Shown here: one piece after another, positions 1 to 7,848 of the stretch
How the letters are laid out: every line of letters starts with the position of its first letter
How positions within the stretch are numbered: position 1 is the stretch's first letter
Source of the DNA: Clostridium sp.
Lineage (GTDB): Bacteria; Bacillota; Clostridia; Clostridiales; Clostridiaceae
Direction: 5' to 3'
Length of the DNA stretch: 33,890 nucleotides
NCBI GenBank assembly: GCA_022767515.1
Contig: JALENK010000074.1
Span: forward strand, 1 to 33,890
Notes under the pieces: model-generated
What the model saw: only the letters and a program-made list of their open reading frames with translations
What the model was told of the DNA's origin: nothing
The model's database searches: none
Program-made: the position numbers and the translations under genes

Positions 1-112
1 GATGATGGCGTAGAGGAAACACTCCTTTCCATTCCGAACAGGACAGTTAAGCTCTACAGCGCTGATGGTACTTCACGGGAGACTGTGCGGGAGAGTAAGA
101 CGTTGCCAGGTT
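1..112 (+). rRNA. rrf: 5S ribosomal RNA, 5' end cut by window edge
   Basis: The sequence matches the 5S core (CCATTCCGAACAGG, the GGGAGA loop E region, and GAGAGTAAGACG) and is nearly the same as the second 5S copy near 23865. By comparison with that copy about six or seven bases of the 5' strand of helix I lie outside the window; the 3' strand (GCCAGG, about 105-110) is present. It is followed directly by two tRNAs, so this is probably the distal end of an rRNA operon, although 16S and 23S cannot be seen. Confidence 0.93.
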
Positions 113-118
113 AGATAT

Positions 119-195
119 GGATCTTTAGCTCAGTTGGTTAGAGCAACCGGCTCATAACCGGTAGGTCCGGGGTTCGAGTCCCTGAAGGTCCACCA
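119..195 (+). tRNA. tRNA-Met (CAT), probably elongator
   Basis: Complete cloverleaf: acceptor GGATCTT pairs with AAGGTCC (one T-G pair), anticodon stem ACCGG/CCGGT with loop CTCATAA, anticodon CAT at 153-155, T loop GGTTCGAGTCC, and an encoded CCA. The normal first base pair argues against initiator tRNA, which has an unpaired first position in bacteria. A tRNA-Ile2 whose anticodon C is converted to lysidine has the same CAT and cannot be excluded by eye. It starts a few bases after the 5S and is surely co-transcribed with it. Confidence 0.92.
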
Positions 196-199
196 TTAC

Positions 200-275
200 G
201 GGGGTATAGCTCAGCTGGGAGAGCACCTGCCTTGCACGCAGGGGGTCAAGGGTTCGAATCCCTTTATCTCCACCA
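200..275 (+). tRNA. tRNA-Ala (TGC)
   Basis: Cloverleaf with acceptor GGGGGTA against TATCTCC, anticodon stem CCTGC/GCAGG, loop CTTGCAC, anticodon TGC at 233-235, T loop GGTTCGAATCC and an encoded CCA. It lies four bases after tRNA-Met, in the same transcript, and is the last RNA gene before the terminator. The surface-protein cluster begins about 300 bases downstream. Confidence 0.95.
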
Positions 276-282
276 AACAAAT

Positions 283-328
283 AAGAAGCATAATTTTGAT
301 ACAATGTATCAAAATTATGCTTCTTTTC
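283..328 (+). terminator. Rho-independent terminator of the 5S/tRNA operon
   Basis: A long inverted repeat of about 20 bp (AAGAAGCATAATTTTGAT and its complement) closes on a tiny loop around 302-306 and is followed by TTTTCT. It isolates the following protein gene from rRNA transcription. Confidence 0.92.
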
Positions 329-519
329 TATTTGTACATAGATGATAAAAAAATTGAAGAAAATGATTTATAGAACAACATATAAGGCTCAATTGTGTAT
401 AAAAGTGATAAATAACTGCAATCAGAATTAGCTTGCTCTCATTAGTAGTTCAAAATGCAAGGTTAAAAATGGTAAAAATAAAGATAAATGTACGTATAAA
501 CATTTTTTTCATATTAGAA

Positions 520-549
520 TTTACAGCTAGTACATTTATGGGATATAAT
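520..549 (+). promoter_or_regulatory. Probable sigma-A promoter of the surface-protein cluster
   Basis: TTTACA (520-525), an 18-base spacer and a perfect TATAAT (544-549) lie upstream of the SD and ATG at 589. The implied leader is about 33 bases. The rest of 329-519 shows no convincing gene. The promoter supports placing the first start at 589 and not at 433. Confidence 0.65.
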
Positions 550-588
550 ATTTATATAAAGTACAAAACTAACAGAGGAAGTGTTCGT

Positions 589-1137
589 ATGGAAAATAAA
601 AATAAAAATGAAAAGCAAGGTGTAACTATATCAAAAAAAGCTTTTGTAATAATTGTAACCATTTTCTTACTGTTTGTTGCAGGTGGGGTAGTATTGGGTA
701 TGAATTGGAATAATTGGTTTGGTAATAAACCTGTGGACGCTCCAGCAATTTCACAGAATAACCCTGATATTGATCCGAATGCAGGCGACTGGAACGGTCA
801 GCAGTTAGAGGATAAGGGCGGTGCTTCTAAGGGAATTAAAATCCCTGGCTATCCATCAATAACAATCTCTAAGGATACAAGGGATGTAACGGTGGCGTTT
901 CTTAATCCCGAAGGCAATCCTTGTTACTTTAAATTTGAACTTTTCTTAAAGGATAGCGAAGAAAGAATATACACTTCTAAACTTGTTCCTCCTGGAAAGG
1001 CAATAACAAATATAACTCTTTCAAAGGCGCTTTCCGAGGGAGAGTATGACGCAACAATAAAAATTTCAACATATTCACTTACCGACCAAAGCCCAATGAA
1101 TGGTGCAAATGTCGAAACAGTTTTGATAGCAAAGTAG
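589..1137 (+). CDS. Membrane-anchored extracellular beta-domain protein, first gene of surface cluster
   Basis: A 182-residue protein of unrecognised function. The first ~17 residues are charged (MENKNKNEKQ...), followed by one hydrophobic segment at about residues 18-38 with no clear signal peptidase site, so it is probably a type II membrane protein with its C-terminal domain outside. The outer part holds a Pro/Asn/Asp-rich linker, then an apparently all-beta domain (IPGYPSITISKDT, LNPEGNPCYFKFEL, LSEGEYDATIKIST) of Ig-like character. The start at 589 is chosen because AGAGG lies 10 bases upstream and a promoter sits at 520-549; the longer frame from 433 lacks an SD. Only 13 bases separate it from the next gene, so it is co-transcribed with the repeat-domain proteins. 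I infer it could be their membrane partner, but nothing in the sequence proves that. Confidence 0.8.
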   Translation: MENKNKNEKQGVTISKKAFVIIVTIFLLFVAGGVVLGMNWNNWFGNKPVDAPAISQNNPDIDPNAGDWNGQQLEDKGGASKGIKIPGYPSITISKDTRDVTVAFLNPEGNPCYFKFELFLKDSEERIYTSKLVPPGKAITNITLSKALSEGEYDATIKISTYSLTDQSPMNGANVETVLIAK

Positions 1138-1150
1138 AGGTGTAGGAAAT

Positions 1151-3784
1151 ATGAAAAAAAGAGTTTTATCGGTTATATTAATTCTATCTCTTGTCCTAGT
1201 GTATGTGCCACATATAGTGTTTGCAGTAGGCAGCGAGGTCGCTTTAGACATATCAGACGGAAGTATTGTCATTACTGATGATGGAGCTGAACAAAACGGT
1301 GTTAATCAAACAGCTGATATTTATCGAATTACAGGAACAACGACTTCAAATACGCTTACTGTAAATACATCAGGAACAACAAATTTAATATTTGATGATC
1401 TGACCATTACAAGAACCAATGAATCAAACATGGTTGAAATAAACAGTGGATATGCCAAGGTAACACTTGTCGGAGTAAATCAAATTGGTTGTAGAAATCC
1501 GAACAGGTATGCTTCCATTTATGTTGCAGTGGATGCGACAATAGAGTTTACATCAGATAGCATAGGCAGTCTTAATGTTTACAATTCTACAAATAGCATC
1601 AACGGAAACAATTCTTCTGCAGCAATTGGAGCATCACATAAAAACTTTGCCTTACAAGGCGGAACAATTATTATCAAAGGCGGTACTATCACAGCAGATG
1701 CAGGCTATGGTTCTGCAGGTATTGGTGGTGGAAACGGAACCAATATACAGGCAATTAAGATTAGCGGAGGAACTATTACCGCGTCTTCAACAAGTCAAGG
1801 GGCCGGAATCGGATCTGGAAAACAAGGTACAATTGATTTGTTAGAAATAACTGGTGGAGTTGTCTCTGCTACTGCCCAAAATTCCGGAAAAGCAATCGGC
1901 ACCGGACAATATGGCACTTTAAAGACCAAGAATATCAGTGGAGGTATTATTTCTGAAAATAAAGGTACAACATATACTGTATATGGAGATACCGTGCTGA
2001 CAAACAGCTTTGAGTTACCAAGCAGTTCTCAGCTTACTGTATCTATCGACTGCTCCCTTACTGTAGCAGACGGAGTAACACTTACCAACAGCGGAAACAT
2101 AATAAATAATGGAACTATTACCAATAAAGGAACGATTGAAAACAATGGAACGATTATAAATAACAGTCTTGCCTTAAACATTGGCACTTTCAGCGGAACA
2201 GGTACGATGGACGGAGATACATTAAAGATACCTGCGAAGTATTTAGATGAAAACGGAGAAGAACAAACCGCTTATTGCGATGTAGCAATTACAGCCGAAA
2301 ACATCAACGAATATACTACTCTGAACTCTGGTTGGTATGTGGTTAAAGGAAGCGTATTAGCAGGCAGCCGTATAACCGTTAGTGGCGATGTGAAGCTGAT
2401 TTTGGCAGACCAGAGTATCCTTGATGTCAAAGGTGGTATCGGCGTACCTCAGGGCAGCCATTTCCAGATTTTTGGGCAGGAAGGGCAAACTGGAAGCCTG
2501 AAAGCTACAGATAATTTAGAACTTAGGAACTGTGGCATCGGAGGTACAGGACGAGGTTCCTATGCAGGCGATATAACAATTCATGGAGGTCAGATTACTG
2601 CTAGAGCAGGATTGTACAGTGCCGCCATAGGTGGCGCGGCGGACGGCTATGGCGGCAATATCATCATCAATGACGGTACAGTTACTGCCACAGGCAATGA
2701 GTCGTCAGCCATCGGCGGCGGCTATAATGGCATTTGTGGGAATATTACCATCAACGGTGGCACTGTGACAGCAAATAGCAGTGCATGGGATGCTGCTCTT
2801 GGCGCAGGTCGTCAGGGGTATGCACCCTCTGACAGAATCAACGGTAAAATCACTATTACTGGTGGCATTGTATCGGCTGACAGTATTGGTAGCGGTTATG
2901 CTGGTAAGTCCATAACGGTATCAATTGAGGGCGGAGTTACCATCGGAAAGATTACAGATAGCGCGACGCTCCTAAAGGAACAGGGCATGCTAAATAATGA
3001 AATTTTCGGCGATTTCACACTACCCATTGACTGGACGGTAGAATCCGGTGATAGCCTGTACATTCTTGAAAATACGTTTTTGACCATTCCCAGCGAAGTG
3101 ACCATGACTAATAATGGCAAAATATACGTGGACGGCACTATTAACGGCATATTGAATGGTCCCGGTGAAGTCTACTACCCTATCACTATAGAAGATGGAA
3201 CAGTCAGTGGCGATACTTCCATTTATAATAGTAAAAACTATGGTAAGGTAGGAGCCAAGATTGCTTTAAGCTATAATGCTCCGCCATTAGGTCAAAGCTT
3301 TGGCGAATGGATTACTTCGCCAACTGTAACCATAAGCGACAGCGATACGTTCATAATGCCGAATGAGGCATTAACGATTACTGCACAGTATATTAATACT
3401 CCAACCTACACGGTAACAATTCCTGCTACAGTTGATTTTGACAAGGATATTGAAATTTCAGCCACAGGTGTTAATGTTATTAGTGGCTCACAGTTAGAGA
3501 TTAAGCTGACTAACACCTCAGACGCTACAAACGGCTTTATACTTGAAAACAGCTATGGCGAAAAGATAGAATATGAAATAATAAACAGTGCAACAAACGG
3601 CATAGTTGCATTAAACGATAAGATTTTAACCGTTGCCGGTGGAGTTGCGAACAACAGTGCAATCCAAACCTTTAAGCTAAATCAGGTAACCCAAAAGGTT
3701 AAACATTCCGGCATCTATGAAGGCACAATAACCTTCACCATTTCCGTTGAGGAGGTGGCTACGACACAAACAAATGAAGAATAG
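1151..3784 (+). CDS. Secreted beta-helix protein with C-terminal PTYTVTIP domain
   Basis: An 877-residue secreted protein. Residues 1-25 are a signal peptide (MKKRVLSVILILSLV..., cleavage near VFA). Two stretches of glycine-rich repeats (GGTIIIKGGTITA, SAGIGGG, ISGGTITA; roughly residues 150-280 and 460-580) predict right-handed parallel beta-helices like those of surface and carbohydrate-binding proteins. Between them are short NNGTITNKGTIENNGT repeats and a module beginning near residue 390 (LNSGWYVVKGSV). Residues from about 752 form the beta-domain shared by the cluster ([12 protein letters not shown] ... YEGTITFTISVEE). No anchor motif or catalytic site is visible, so a structural or binding role is likely. 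The SD overlaps the upstream stop. Base composition shifts inside the gene: 2340-3180 is near 50% GC, the first part lower, suggesting a mosaic. The last six residues (TQTNEE) come from a decayed junction described separately. Confidence 0.88.
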   Translation: MKKRVLSVILILSLVLVYVPHIVFAVGSEVALDISDGSIVITDDGAEQNGVNQTADIYRITGTTTSNTLTVNTSGTTNLIFDDLTITRTNESNMVEINSGYAKVTLVGVNQIGCRNPNRYASIYVAVDATIEFTSDSIGSLNVYNSTNSINGNNSSAAIGASHKNFALQGGTIIIKGGTITADAGYGSAGIGGGNGTNIQAIKISGGTITASSTSQGAGIGSGKQGTIDLLEITGGVVSATAQNSGKAIGTGQYGTLKTKNISGGIISENKGTTYTVYGDTVLTNSFELPSSSQLTVSIDCSLTVADGVTLTNSGNIINNGTITNKGTIENNGTIINNSLALNIGTFSGTGTMDGDTLKIPAKYLDENGEEQTAYCDVAITAENINEYTTLNSGWYVVKGSVLAGSRITVSGDVKLILADQSILDVKGGIGVPQGSHFQIFGQEGQTGSLKATDNLELRNCGIGGTGRGSYAGDITIHGGQITARAGLYSAAIGGAADGYGGNIIINDGTVTATGNESSAIGGGYNGICGNITINGGTVTANSSAWDAALGAGRQGYAPSDRINGKITITGGIVSADSIGSGYAGKSITVSIEGGVTIGKITDSATLLKEQGMLNNEIFGDFTLPIDWTVESGDSLYILENTFLTIPSEVTMTNNGKIYVDGTINGILNGPGEVYYPITIEDGTVSGDTSIYNSKNYGKVGAKIALSYNAPPLGQSFGEWITSPTVTISDSDTFIMPNEALTITAQYINTPTYTVTIPATVDFDKDIEISATGVNVISGSQLEIKLTNTSDATNGFILENSYGEKIEYEIINSATNGIVALNDKILTVAGGVANNSAIQTFKLNQVTQKVKHSGIYEGTITFTISVEEVATTQTNEE

Positions 3785-3795
3785 GAAAATTATTT
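3722..3795 (+). repeat. Degenerate copy of the junction with the ubiquitin-fusion gene start
   Basis: This stretch aligns without gaps to 5294-5367, the end of the second beta-helix gene plus the first codons of the ubiquitin-fusion gene, at an offset of 1572. From 3749 to 3795 I count only three differences. Two of them turn the ATG at 5338 into ACA at 3766, which also removes the overlapping TGA stop, so the upstream gene reads on into TQTNEE before a TAG. It looks like a relic of a ubiquitin-fusion gene start, or the scar of a tandem duplication. Confidence 0.8.
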
Positions 3796-3865
3796 AAAAT
3801 TTATCTTACCTAAATCGCACAGTGTGTTCATATATAAAAAATTTATACAAGGAGGAATTAAATAT

Positions 3866-5341
3866 ATGAAAAAAGGTATTGCAATTGTTATGTCAATATT
3901 AGTAGTGTTATCTTGTTTTACAGTTGTTTCGTTTGCAAATAGTCAAACAACACTTGATGTCAGTTATGGTGACATAGTAATAGGTGCTGATTCTGTAAGC
4001 GGATATGATGAAAGCGGAAATGAAGTTACTACTGTAAACCCTAACGGTTATGTTATTACAGGAACAACAACAGAACATACGGTTACTGTTGAGGCAGGAA
4101 ACAATGTTAATATAACTATTAATAATTTATATATTTGGTTTGATACATCAAAAGACTGGGGTACATATGCTGAATGTGCTTTTGCGATAAAATCTGAAAA
4201 AGACAAGCCAACAGTAGTTAATTTAACTGTTCAGGGTTATAATACTCTTCAAAGTGCACATGGTTCTGCTGGAGTGCAAAATTCACAATATAGTACCTTG
4301 ACAATTAATGGTACAGGAATTTTGAAAGCAACAGGAGGAAGTGGTGCTTGTGGAATCGGAGGTGGATGGACAAATAACATATATGTAAGTGATCAATACT
4401 ATGATACTATTGAAAATCGTAGTCACGGTGGTACTATCATTATCAATAGTGGTACAATAATTTCTACAGGTACGAATTCAGGGGCAGGTATTGGTGACGG
4501 TGATTATGGCGGACAATCTGATTACACTTCTATTGCAACAATTAAGATTTATGGTGGAATTGTCAAGGCTATAACTAATTGCGAAGGAGATTTGGTGGGT
4601 GATATTGGCAGAGGCGATGACCATACTGTATATCAATCAAATGTTTTTTATGCAAAAAATACTGTAATATATGCCAACAGAATTACCGATACAGACGGAA
4701 AAAATAATTCTAATGCAATATTCTTTAATTACTATGGAACAAGCGGTACAGTAATAGGTAACCCTACTTTAAGTAGTGATCTTATCGTGCCAGAGGGGGC
4801 TACACTTACTATTCCTGAAGGAACAACGCTTAATTTGGCTGACGGAGCCAAACTTACAGTTAGAGGTTCTGTTATAAACAATGGTTCAATCATAAGTAAT
4901 GGTACGATAATAGGAAAAGAAAATATTACAGGAAGCGGAACACTGACAGAAGATCAAATGATAGCAGTTAGTTATTCTGTTGCACCAACCTATACAGTAA
5001 CAATTCCTGCTAGCGTTGAGCTCGGCGCTACGGCGGAAATCAAGGCAGAAAATGTTATTTTGGATAACGGAAAAATGCTTTGCATAAAGCTTACAGGCAC
5101 AAGTGAAACAAACAATTCCTTTAAGCTGAAAACAGCTGAGAACGCAGAGTTATCTTATACAGTAAATGATGGTACAAATAATATAAGCGTTGGAGATACT
5201 GTTTTGTCTGTAAATCCCGATGATACTAACACTGGCATAGTAATACTTAACTTTGCTAAGCAAGGAAATGAAGCCTACGCCGGAGCATATAAAGGCACAA
5301 TAACTTTTACCGTTTCCGTTGAGGAGGTGGCTACGACATGA
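3866..5341 (+). CDS. Secreted beta-helix protein with C-terminal PTYTVTIP domain, paralogue of the preceding gene
   Basis: A 491-residue paralogue of the upstream protein. It has a signal peptide ([18 protein letters not shown]..., cleavage near SFA at ~24), an N-terminal part that aligns with its neighbour ([12 protein letters not shown] and [11 protein letters not shown] against DISDGSIVIT and RITGTTTSNTL), a shorter beta-helix with [11 protein letters not shown] and GAGIGDG repeats, and the shared C-terminal beta-domain from about residue 374. The start at 3866 has AAGGAGG eight bases upstream; a longer reading frame from 3824 lacks an SD. The final VEEVATT codons contain GAGGAGGTGG, which is the SD of the next gene, and the stop TGA overlaps that gene's ATG (ATGA), so the two are probably translationally coupled. 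No anchoring motif is seen. A structural or binding surface protein is inferred. Confidence 0.9.
   Translation: MKKGIAIVMSILVVLSCFTVVSFANSQTTLDVSYGDIVIGADSVSGYDESGNEVTTVNPNGYVITGTTTEHTVTVEAGNNVNITINNLYIWFDTSKDWGTYAECAFAIKSEKDKPTVVNLTVQGYNTLQSAHGSAGVQNSQYSTLTINGTGILKATGGSGACGIGGGWTNNIYVSDQYYDTIENRSHGGTIIINSGTIISTGTNSGAGIGDGDYGGQSDYTSIATIKIYGGIVKAITNCEGDLVGDIGRGDDHTVYQSNVFYAKNTVIYANRITDTDGKNNSNAIFFNYYGTSGTVIGNPTLSSDLIVPEGATLTIPEGTTLNLADGAKLTVRGSVINNGSIISNGTIIGKENITGSGTLTEDQMIAVSYSVAPTYTVTIPASVELGATAEIKAENVILDNGKMLCIKLTGTSETNNSFKLKTAENAELSYTVNDGTNNISVGDTVLSVNPDDTNTGIVILNFAKQGNEAYAGAYKGTITFTVSVEEVATT
4985..5335 (+). repeat. Shared-domain DNA repeat, copy A
   Basis: The DNA coding for the C-terminal beta-domain here is close to that at 5677-6024 (offset 692), including the identical run TATACAGTAACAATTCCTGC and the run around AAGGCAGAAAATGTT. 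The other cluster genes keep the protein pattern but less DNA identity, so this pair duplicated most recently. Confidence 0.8.
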
Positions 5342-6024
5342 ACAAATTAAGAATAGGAAAATTATTTGCATTTATGATCGTATTGGTTATAACTTTTTCA
5401 TCGACATTCAATGCATACGCACTGCAGATATTTGTAAAAACGCTAACAAATAAGCATATCACTATTGAGGTTGAGCCAACAGACACTATCGGAGTTGTTA
5501 AACAGAAGGTATACGAAAAAACGGGTACTCTTCCTGAAGTGCAAAGACTGATTTTTGCAGGAAAACAACTTGAGGATGACGAAACATTGCAAGCTTACTC
5601 AATCCAAAAGGAGTCTATTTTGCATTTGGTTCTCAAAGATGATGTCAAAACATTAACAGTTGAATTTGTTTCAGCACCAACCTATACAGTAACAATTCCT
5701 GCCACCGTTGAATTAGGCGGCACGATAGAAATCAAGGCAGAAAATGTTGTTGTTGAAAAAGGTAAGCAGGTTGAGGTTAAGCTAACAGGCACAAGCGAGG
5801 ACGATAACACCTTTAAACTGAAAACAGCAGAGAATGCAGAGTTAGCCTATACAATAAACGACGGCACAAATAATATAAGCATTGGAGATACTGTTTTGGT
5901 GGTAAATCCAAAGGATACAAAAACAGGAAGCGCAATTCTTGCTTTTGCTCAATCTGGTGACGTAGAGTTTGCAGGAAACTATTCAGGCACAGTAACCTTT
6001 ACTGTTTCGGTTGAATCGGTTTAA
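5338..6024 (+). CDS. Secreted ubiquitin-domain protein fused to PTYTVTIP domain
   Basis: A 228-residue protein. Residues 1-28 are a signal peptide ending in AYA. Residues 29-100 align without gaps to eukaryotic ubiquitin residues 1-72, 49 identical by my count: [42 protein letters not shown]. All seven ubiquitin lysines (6, 11, 27, 29, 33, 48, 63) and the Leu8, Ile44, His68, Val70 surface are kept, and predicted signal cleavage puts Leu29 where ubiquitin has Met1. The LRLRGG tail is replaced by [10 protein letters not shown], so it cannot be conjugated as ubiquitin is. Residues 113-228 are the beta-domain shared by the cluster. The start overlaps the previous stop (ATGA). The function is unknown: the ubiquitin fold may be a structural head, a ligand for host or protist ubiquitin-binding proteins, or a mimic. 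The known bacterial precedent is the secreted ubiquitin of Bacteroides fragilis. Confidence 0.93.
   Translation: MNKLRIGKLFAFMIVLVITFSSTFNAYALQIFVKTLTNKHITIEVEPTDTIGVVKQKVYEKTGTLPEVQRLIFAGKQLEDDETLQAYSIQKESILHLVLKDDVKTLTVEFVSAPTYTVTIPATVELGGTIEIKAENVVVEKGKQVEVKLTGTSEDDNTFKLKTAENAELAYTINDGTNNISIGDTVLVVNPKDTKTGSAILAFAQSGDVEFAGNYSGTVTFTVSVESV
5677..6024 (+). repeat. Shared-domain DNA repeat, copy B
   Basis: Partner of the copy at 4985-5335, encoding the C-terminal domain of the ubiquitin fusion. It shows that the ubiquitin gene took its second half from the beta-helix gene, or the reverse, by local duplication. Confidence 0.8.
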
Positions 6025-6067
6025 TAATAAATAAAGGAGAGAACTATTATGAAAAAATCATTATCAT
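5986..6067 (+). repeat. Duplicated gene-junction repeat (partner at 6484-6565)
   Basis: The end of the ubiquitin fusion, the intergenic region and the start of the next gene align gap-free (offset 498) with the next junction; I see about eight or nine differences in 82 bases. GAATCGGTTTAA at the first site corresponds to GAATAGGTTTAA at the second, so a point change decides whether the stop is at the first or third codon. This marks a tandem duplication of domain gene plus leader. Confidence 0.8.
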
Positions 6068-6516
6068 TCATACTTGCACTTGTTATGGTGCTTTCGGTAT
6101 CAACAACAGCATTTGCAGGAATAATCAAAGAAGACAGCACCCAACAGTCAGACAGCACTGAAATTAAATATAATGTTGACCCTACATATACAGTAACCAT
6201 TCCTTCAAATGTTACGCTAGGAGAAAAAGCAACAGTTAAGGTTGAAAACACAATTCTTAAGCTGGGTGACGAGGTTAAGGTTAAGCTCACTGGTACAAGT
6301 GGAACAGACAATGCATTTTTGGTCAAAACTCCCCAGGATGCGGAGCTTGCTTATACAGTTAAAAACGGCAACACAGTAATCAATGTGGGCGACACAGTTA
6401 TAAGCTGTGCAAGTCTGGTTAATGATGAGGTAGAGCTTTTGTTCACTGCTCCCACATCAGTACAGTATGCAGGAGAATACACAGGCACAGTAACCTTTAC
6501 CGTTTCAGTTGAATAG
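6049..6516 (+). CDS. Small secreted single-domain PTYTVTIP protein
   Basis: A 155-residue protein made of a signal peptide (MKKSLSFILALVMVLSVS..., cleavage near AFA at ~23), a short polar stretch (KEDSTQQSDS), an alternating hydrophobic strand (TEIKYNVD) and the shared beta-domain ([14 protein letters not shown] ... [16 protein letters not shown]), which reaches the very C-terminus. AAAGGAGAG precedes the ATG. It lacks a cell-wall sorting signal, transmembrane anchor or catalytic motif. Because the domain is also the C-terminal module of larger neighbours, I infer that it mediates assembly or cell-surface attachment and that this protein is a minimal subunit. The junction with the next gene is a tandem duplicate of its own upstream junction. 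Confidence 0.88.
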   Translation: MKKSLSFILALVMVLSVSTTAFAGIIKEDSTQQSDSTEIKYNVDPTYTVTIPSNVTLGEKATVKVENTILKLGDEVKVKLTGTSGTDNAFLVKTPQDAELAYTVKNGNTVINVGDTVISCASLVNDEVELLFTAPTSVQYAGEYTGTVTFTVSVE

Positions 6517-6546
6517 GTTTAATAATAAATTAAGGAGGTAACTATT

Positions 6547-7269
6547 ATGAAAAAATTATTATCATTTGCCCTTGTTATGATGCTTTCAGTATCGGTAACA
6601 GCATTTGCAGCAGAAACAAGCATTAACCAAGACTCTGATGACCGGACTGGCGGCACAAGTATCATCTATACAGTTGCACCGACCTATACTGTAACTATTC
6701 CTGAGACGGTTACGCTTAGCAAGATTGAAAAACAAGATGGCACTGTTACCTACGAAAGTGAGATGGGCGTGACTGCCGATGCGGGTCTAAGACTTTTAGA
6801 GGGACAGGCACTGAGACTTTCACTATACAGTAATTTTAAGATGAAGACTTCTCAAGATGCCGAATATGAGCTTCCTTACACCTTAACTGTGGGTGCGGGT
6901 GCGTACGCACAAGAGCTTTCTGATGGAGATACGATTGGTTATTTTCACACAAACACCACAGAGCAAATAATCTTTATGCACATTGCAACCGAAGATCCTT
7001 TCTATGCTGGTGAATATAAAGGAACTGTAACTTTTGGGATTGAGGTTGTACCGACCTTTACGGTTCGTTTAGGAAGTGGTGAATATACGATAGAAAATGG
7101 TATGACTTGGGAGGATTTTGCAGAGCTTTATGCCGGGGTAATAGAGTTTGACGAGACTGACGGTTCGGTTAGCATGGCGAGAGAAAATGGAAGTCTGTTT
7201 TTAGATAATTCTTTTGTCAAAAAAGATGATGTAATAGTAAAGAGAGGTAATTATTTTCTCCTTGCTTAA
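6547..7269 (+). CDS. Secreted [14 protein letters not shown] protein with extra C-terminal GMTW module
   Basis: A 240-residue protein: a signal peptide (cleavage near AFA at ~22), a linker with the motif INQDSDD that recurs in the next two genes, then the shared beta-domain ([13 protein letters not shown] ... YAGEYKGTVTFGIEV, to about residue 168). Unlike its paralogues it continues for some 70 residues (TFTVRLGSGEYTIENGMTWEDF ... VIVKRGNYFLLA). I recall similar short modules with a GMTW motif at the ends of other Firmicute surface and phage-type proteins, but cannot confirm the family here. TAAGGAGGT lies seven bases before the ATG. The domain holds an insertion (KQDGTVTYESEM) also found in the next gene, which groups these two. 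Function unknown; a decorated variant of the small subunit is inferred. Confidence 0.87.
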   Translation: MKKLLSFALVMMLSVSVTAFAAETSINQDSDDRTGGTSIIYTVAPTYTVTIPETVTLSKIEKQDGTVTYESEMGVTADAGLRLLEGQALRLSLYSNFKMKTSQDAEYELPYTLTVGAGAYAQELSDGDTIGYFHTNTTEQIIFMHIATEDPFYAGEYKGTVTFGIEVVPTFTVRLGSGEYTIENGMTWEDFAELYAGVIEFDETDGSVSMARENGSLFLDNSFVKKDDVIVKRGNYFLLA

Positions 7270-7310
7270 ATAAAATTTAATTTAAAAAAATAGAAGGGAG
7301 CATTCGTATT

Positions 7311-7817
7311 ATGAAAAAATTATTAGTATCTTTATTAACAATCACACTTTTAGTTTCGGTATCGGTAACAACATTTGCCACAGATATTAATCAAGATAGC
7401 GATCCTAAAAGATTGAATACTTCTTTGGGATTTGTTATTGATCCGACTTATACAGTCACAATCCCTGCAAATGTTAAGCTCGAGAAGCAAACGGCACCGG
7501 ATGGCACAATTACTTATGAAAAGGATTTAACTATCACTGCGAATGATGTTAGACTACATCAGAATACTGCAATCAGTGTTTCTATGGAAGGCGACTTCAA
7601 AATGGATGTTACCAATGCAAGCACTGTAAATTTGTATCAGTTGCCTTATCAGGCTTTTGTCGGCGACAACGAGATAACAGAAACCAATAATTTAGTCGCC
7701 GTGTTTGATACGAATACAAGCGAACAGTCTGCTGTTATTCATTTTACAGCAAATAATCCGGAATATGCAGGTGATTACAGTGATACTGTAACATTCATCA
7801 TAGCTAATTTATATTAA
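7311..7817 (+). CDS. Small secreted single-domain PTYTVTIP protein
   Basis: A 168-residue protein with a signal peptide (MKKLLVSLLTITLLVSVS..., cleavage near TFA at ~23), the linker TDINQDSDPKRLNTSL, and the shared beta-domain [15 protein letters not shown] ... YAGDYSDTVTFIIANLY at the C-terminus. The insertion KQTAPDGTITYEKDL matches the one in the previous protein. AGAAGGGAG precedes the ATG. No anchor or catalytic residues can be seen. It is one of four small paralogues in a row and is probably an interchangeable or co-assembling structural subunit; that role is inferred from arrangement only. Confidence 0.88.
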   Translation: MKKLLVSLLTITLLVSVSVTTFATDINQDSDPKRLNTSLGFVIDPTYTVTIPANVKLEKQTAPDGTITYEKDLTITANDVRLHQNTAISVSMEGDFKMDVTNASTVNLYQLPYQAFVGDNEITETNNLVAVFDTNTSEQSAVIHFTANNPEYAGDYSDTVTFIIANLY

Positions 7818-7848
7818 TCCAAAATATTGTTAAAGGAGAATACCCACT

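Noticed and set aside
433-588. Longer N-terminus for the first cluster gene, starting at 433.
   Set aside because: No SD is present, the promoter at 520-549 would lie inside it, and the ATG at 589 has a good SD.
1600-2900. Regularly spaced similar segments that could look like a CRISPR-type array.
   Set aside because: They are in-frame, variable Gly-rich codons of a beta-helix; repeats are not identical and there are no fixed-length spacers.
5338-6024. The ubiquitin sequence as a cloning or assembly artefact (eukaryotic contamination).
   Set aside because: It is one uninterrupted frame with bacterial SD, signal peptide and the cluster's own domain, is diverged from eukaryotic ubiquitins, and a decayed copy of its start lies nearby.
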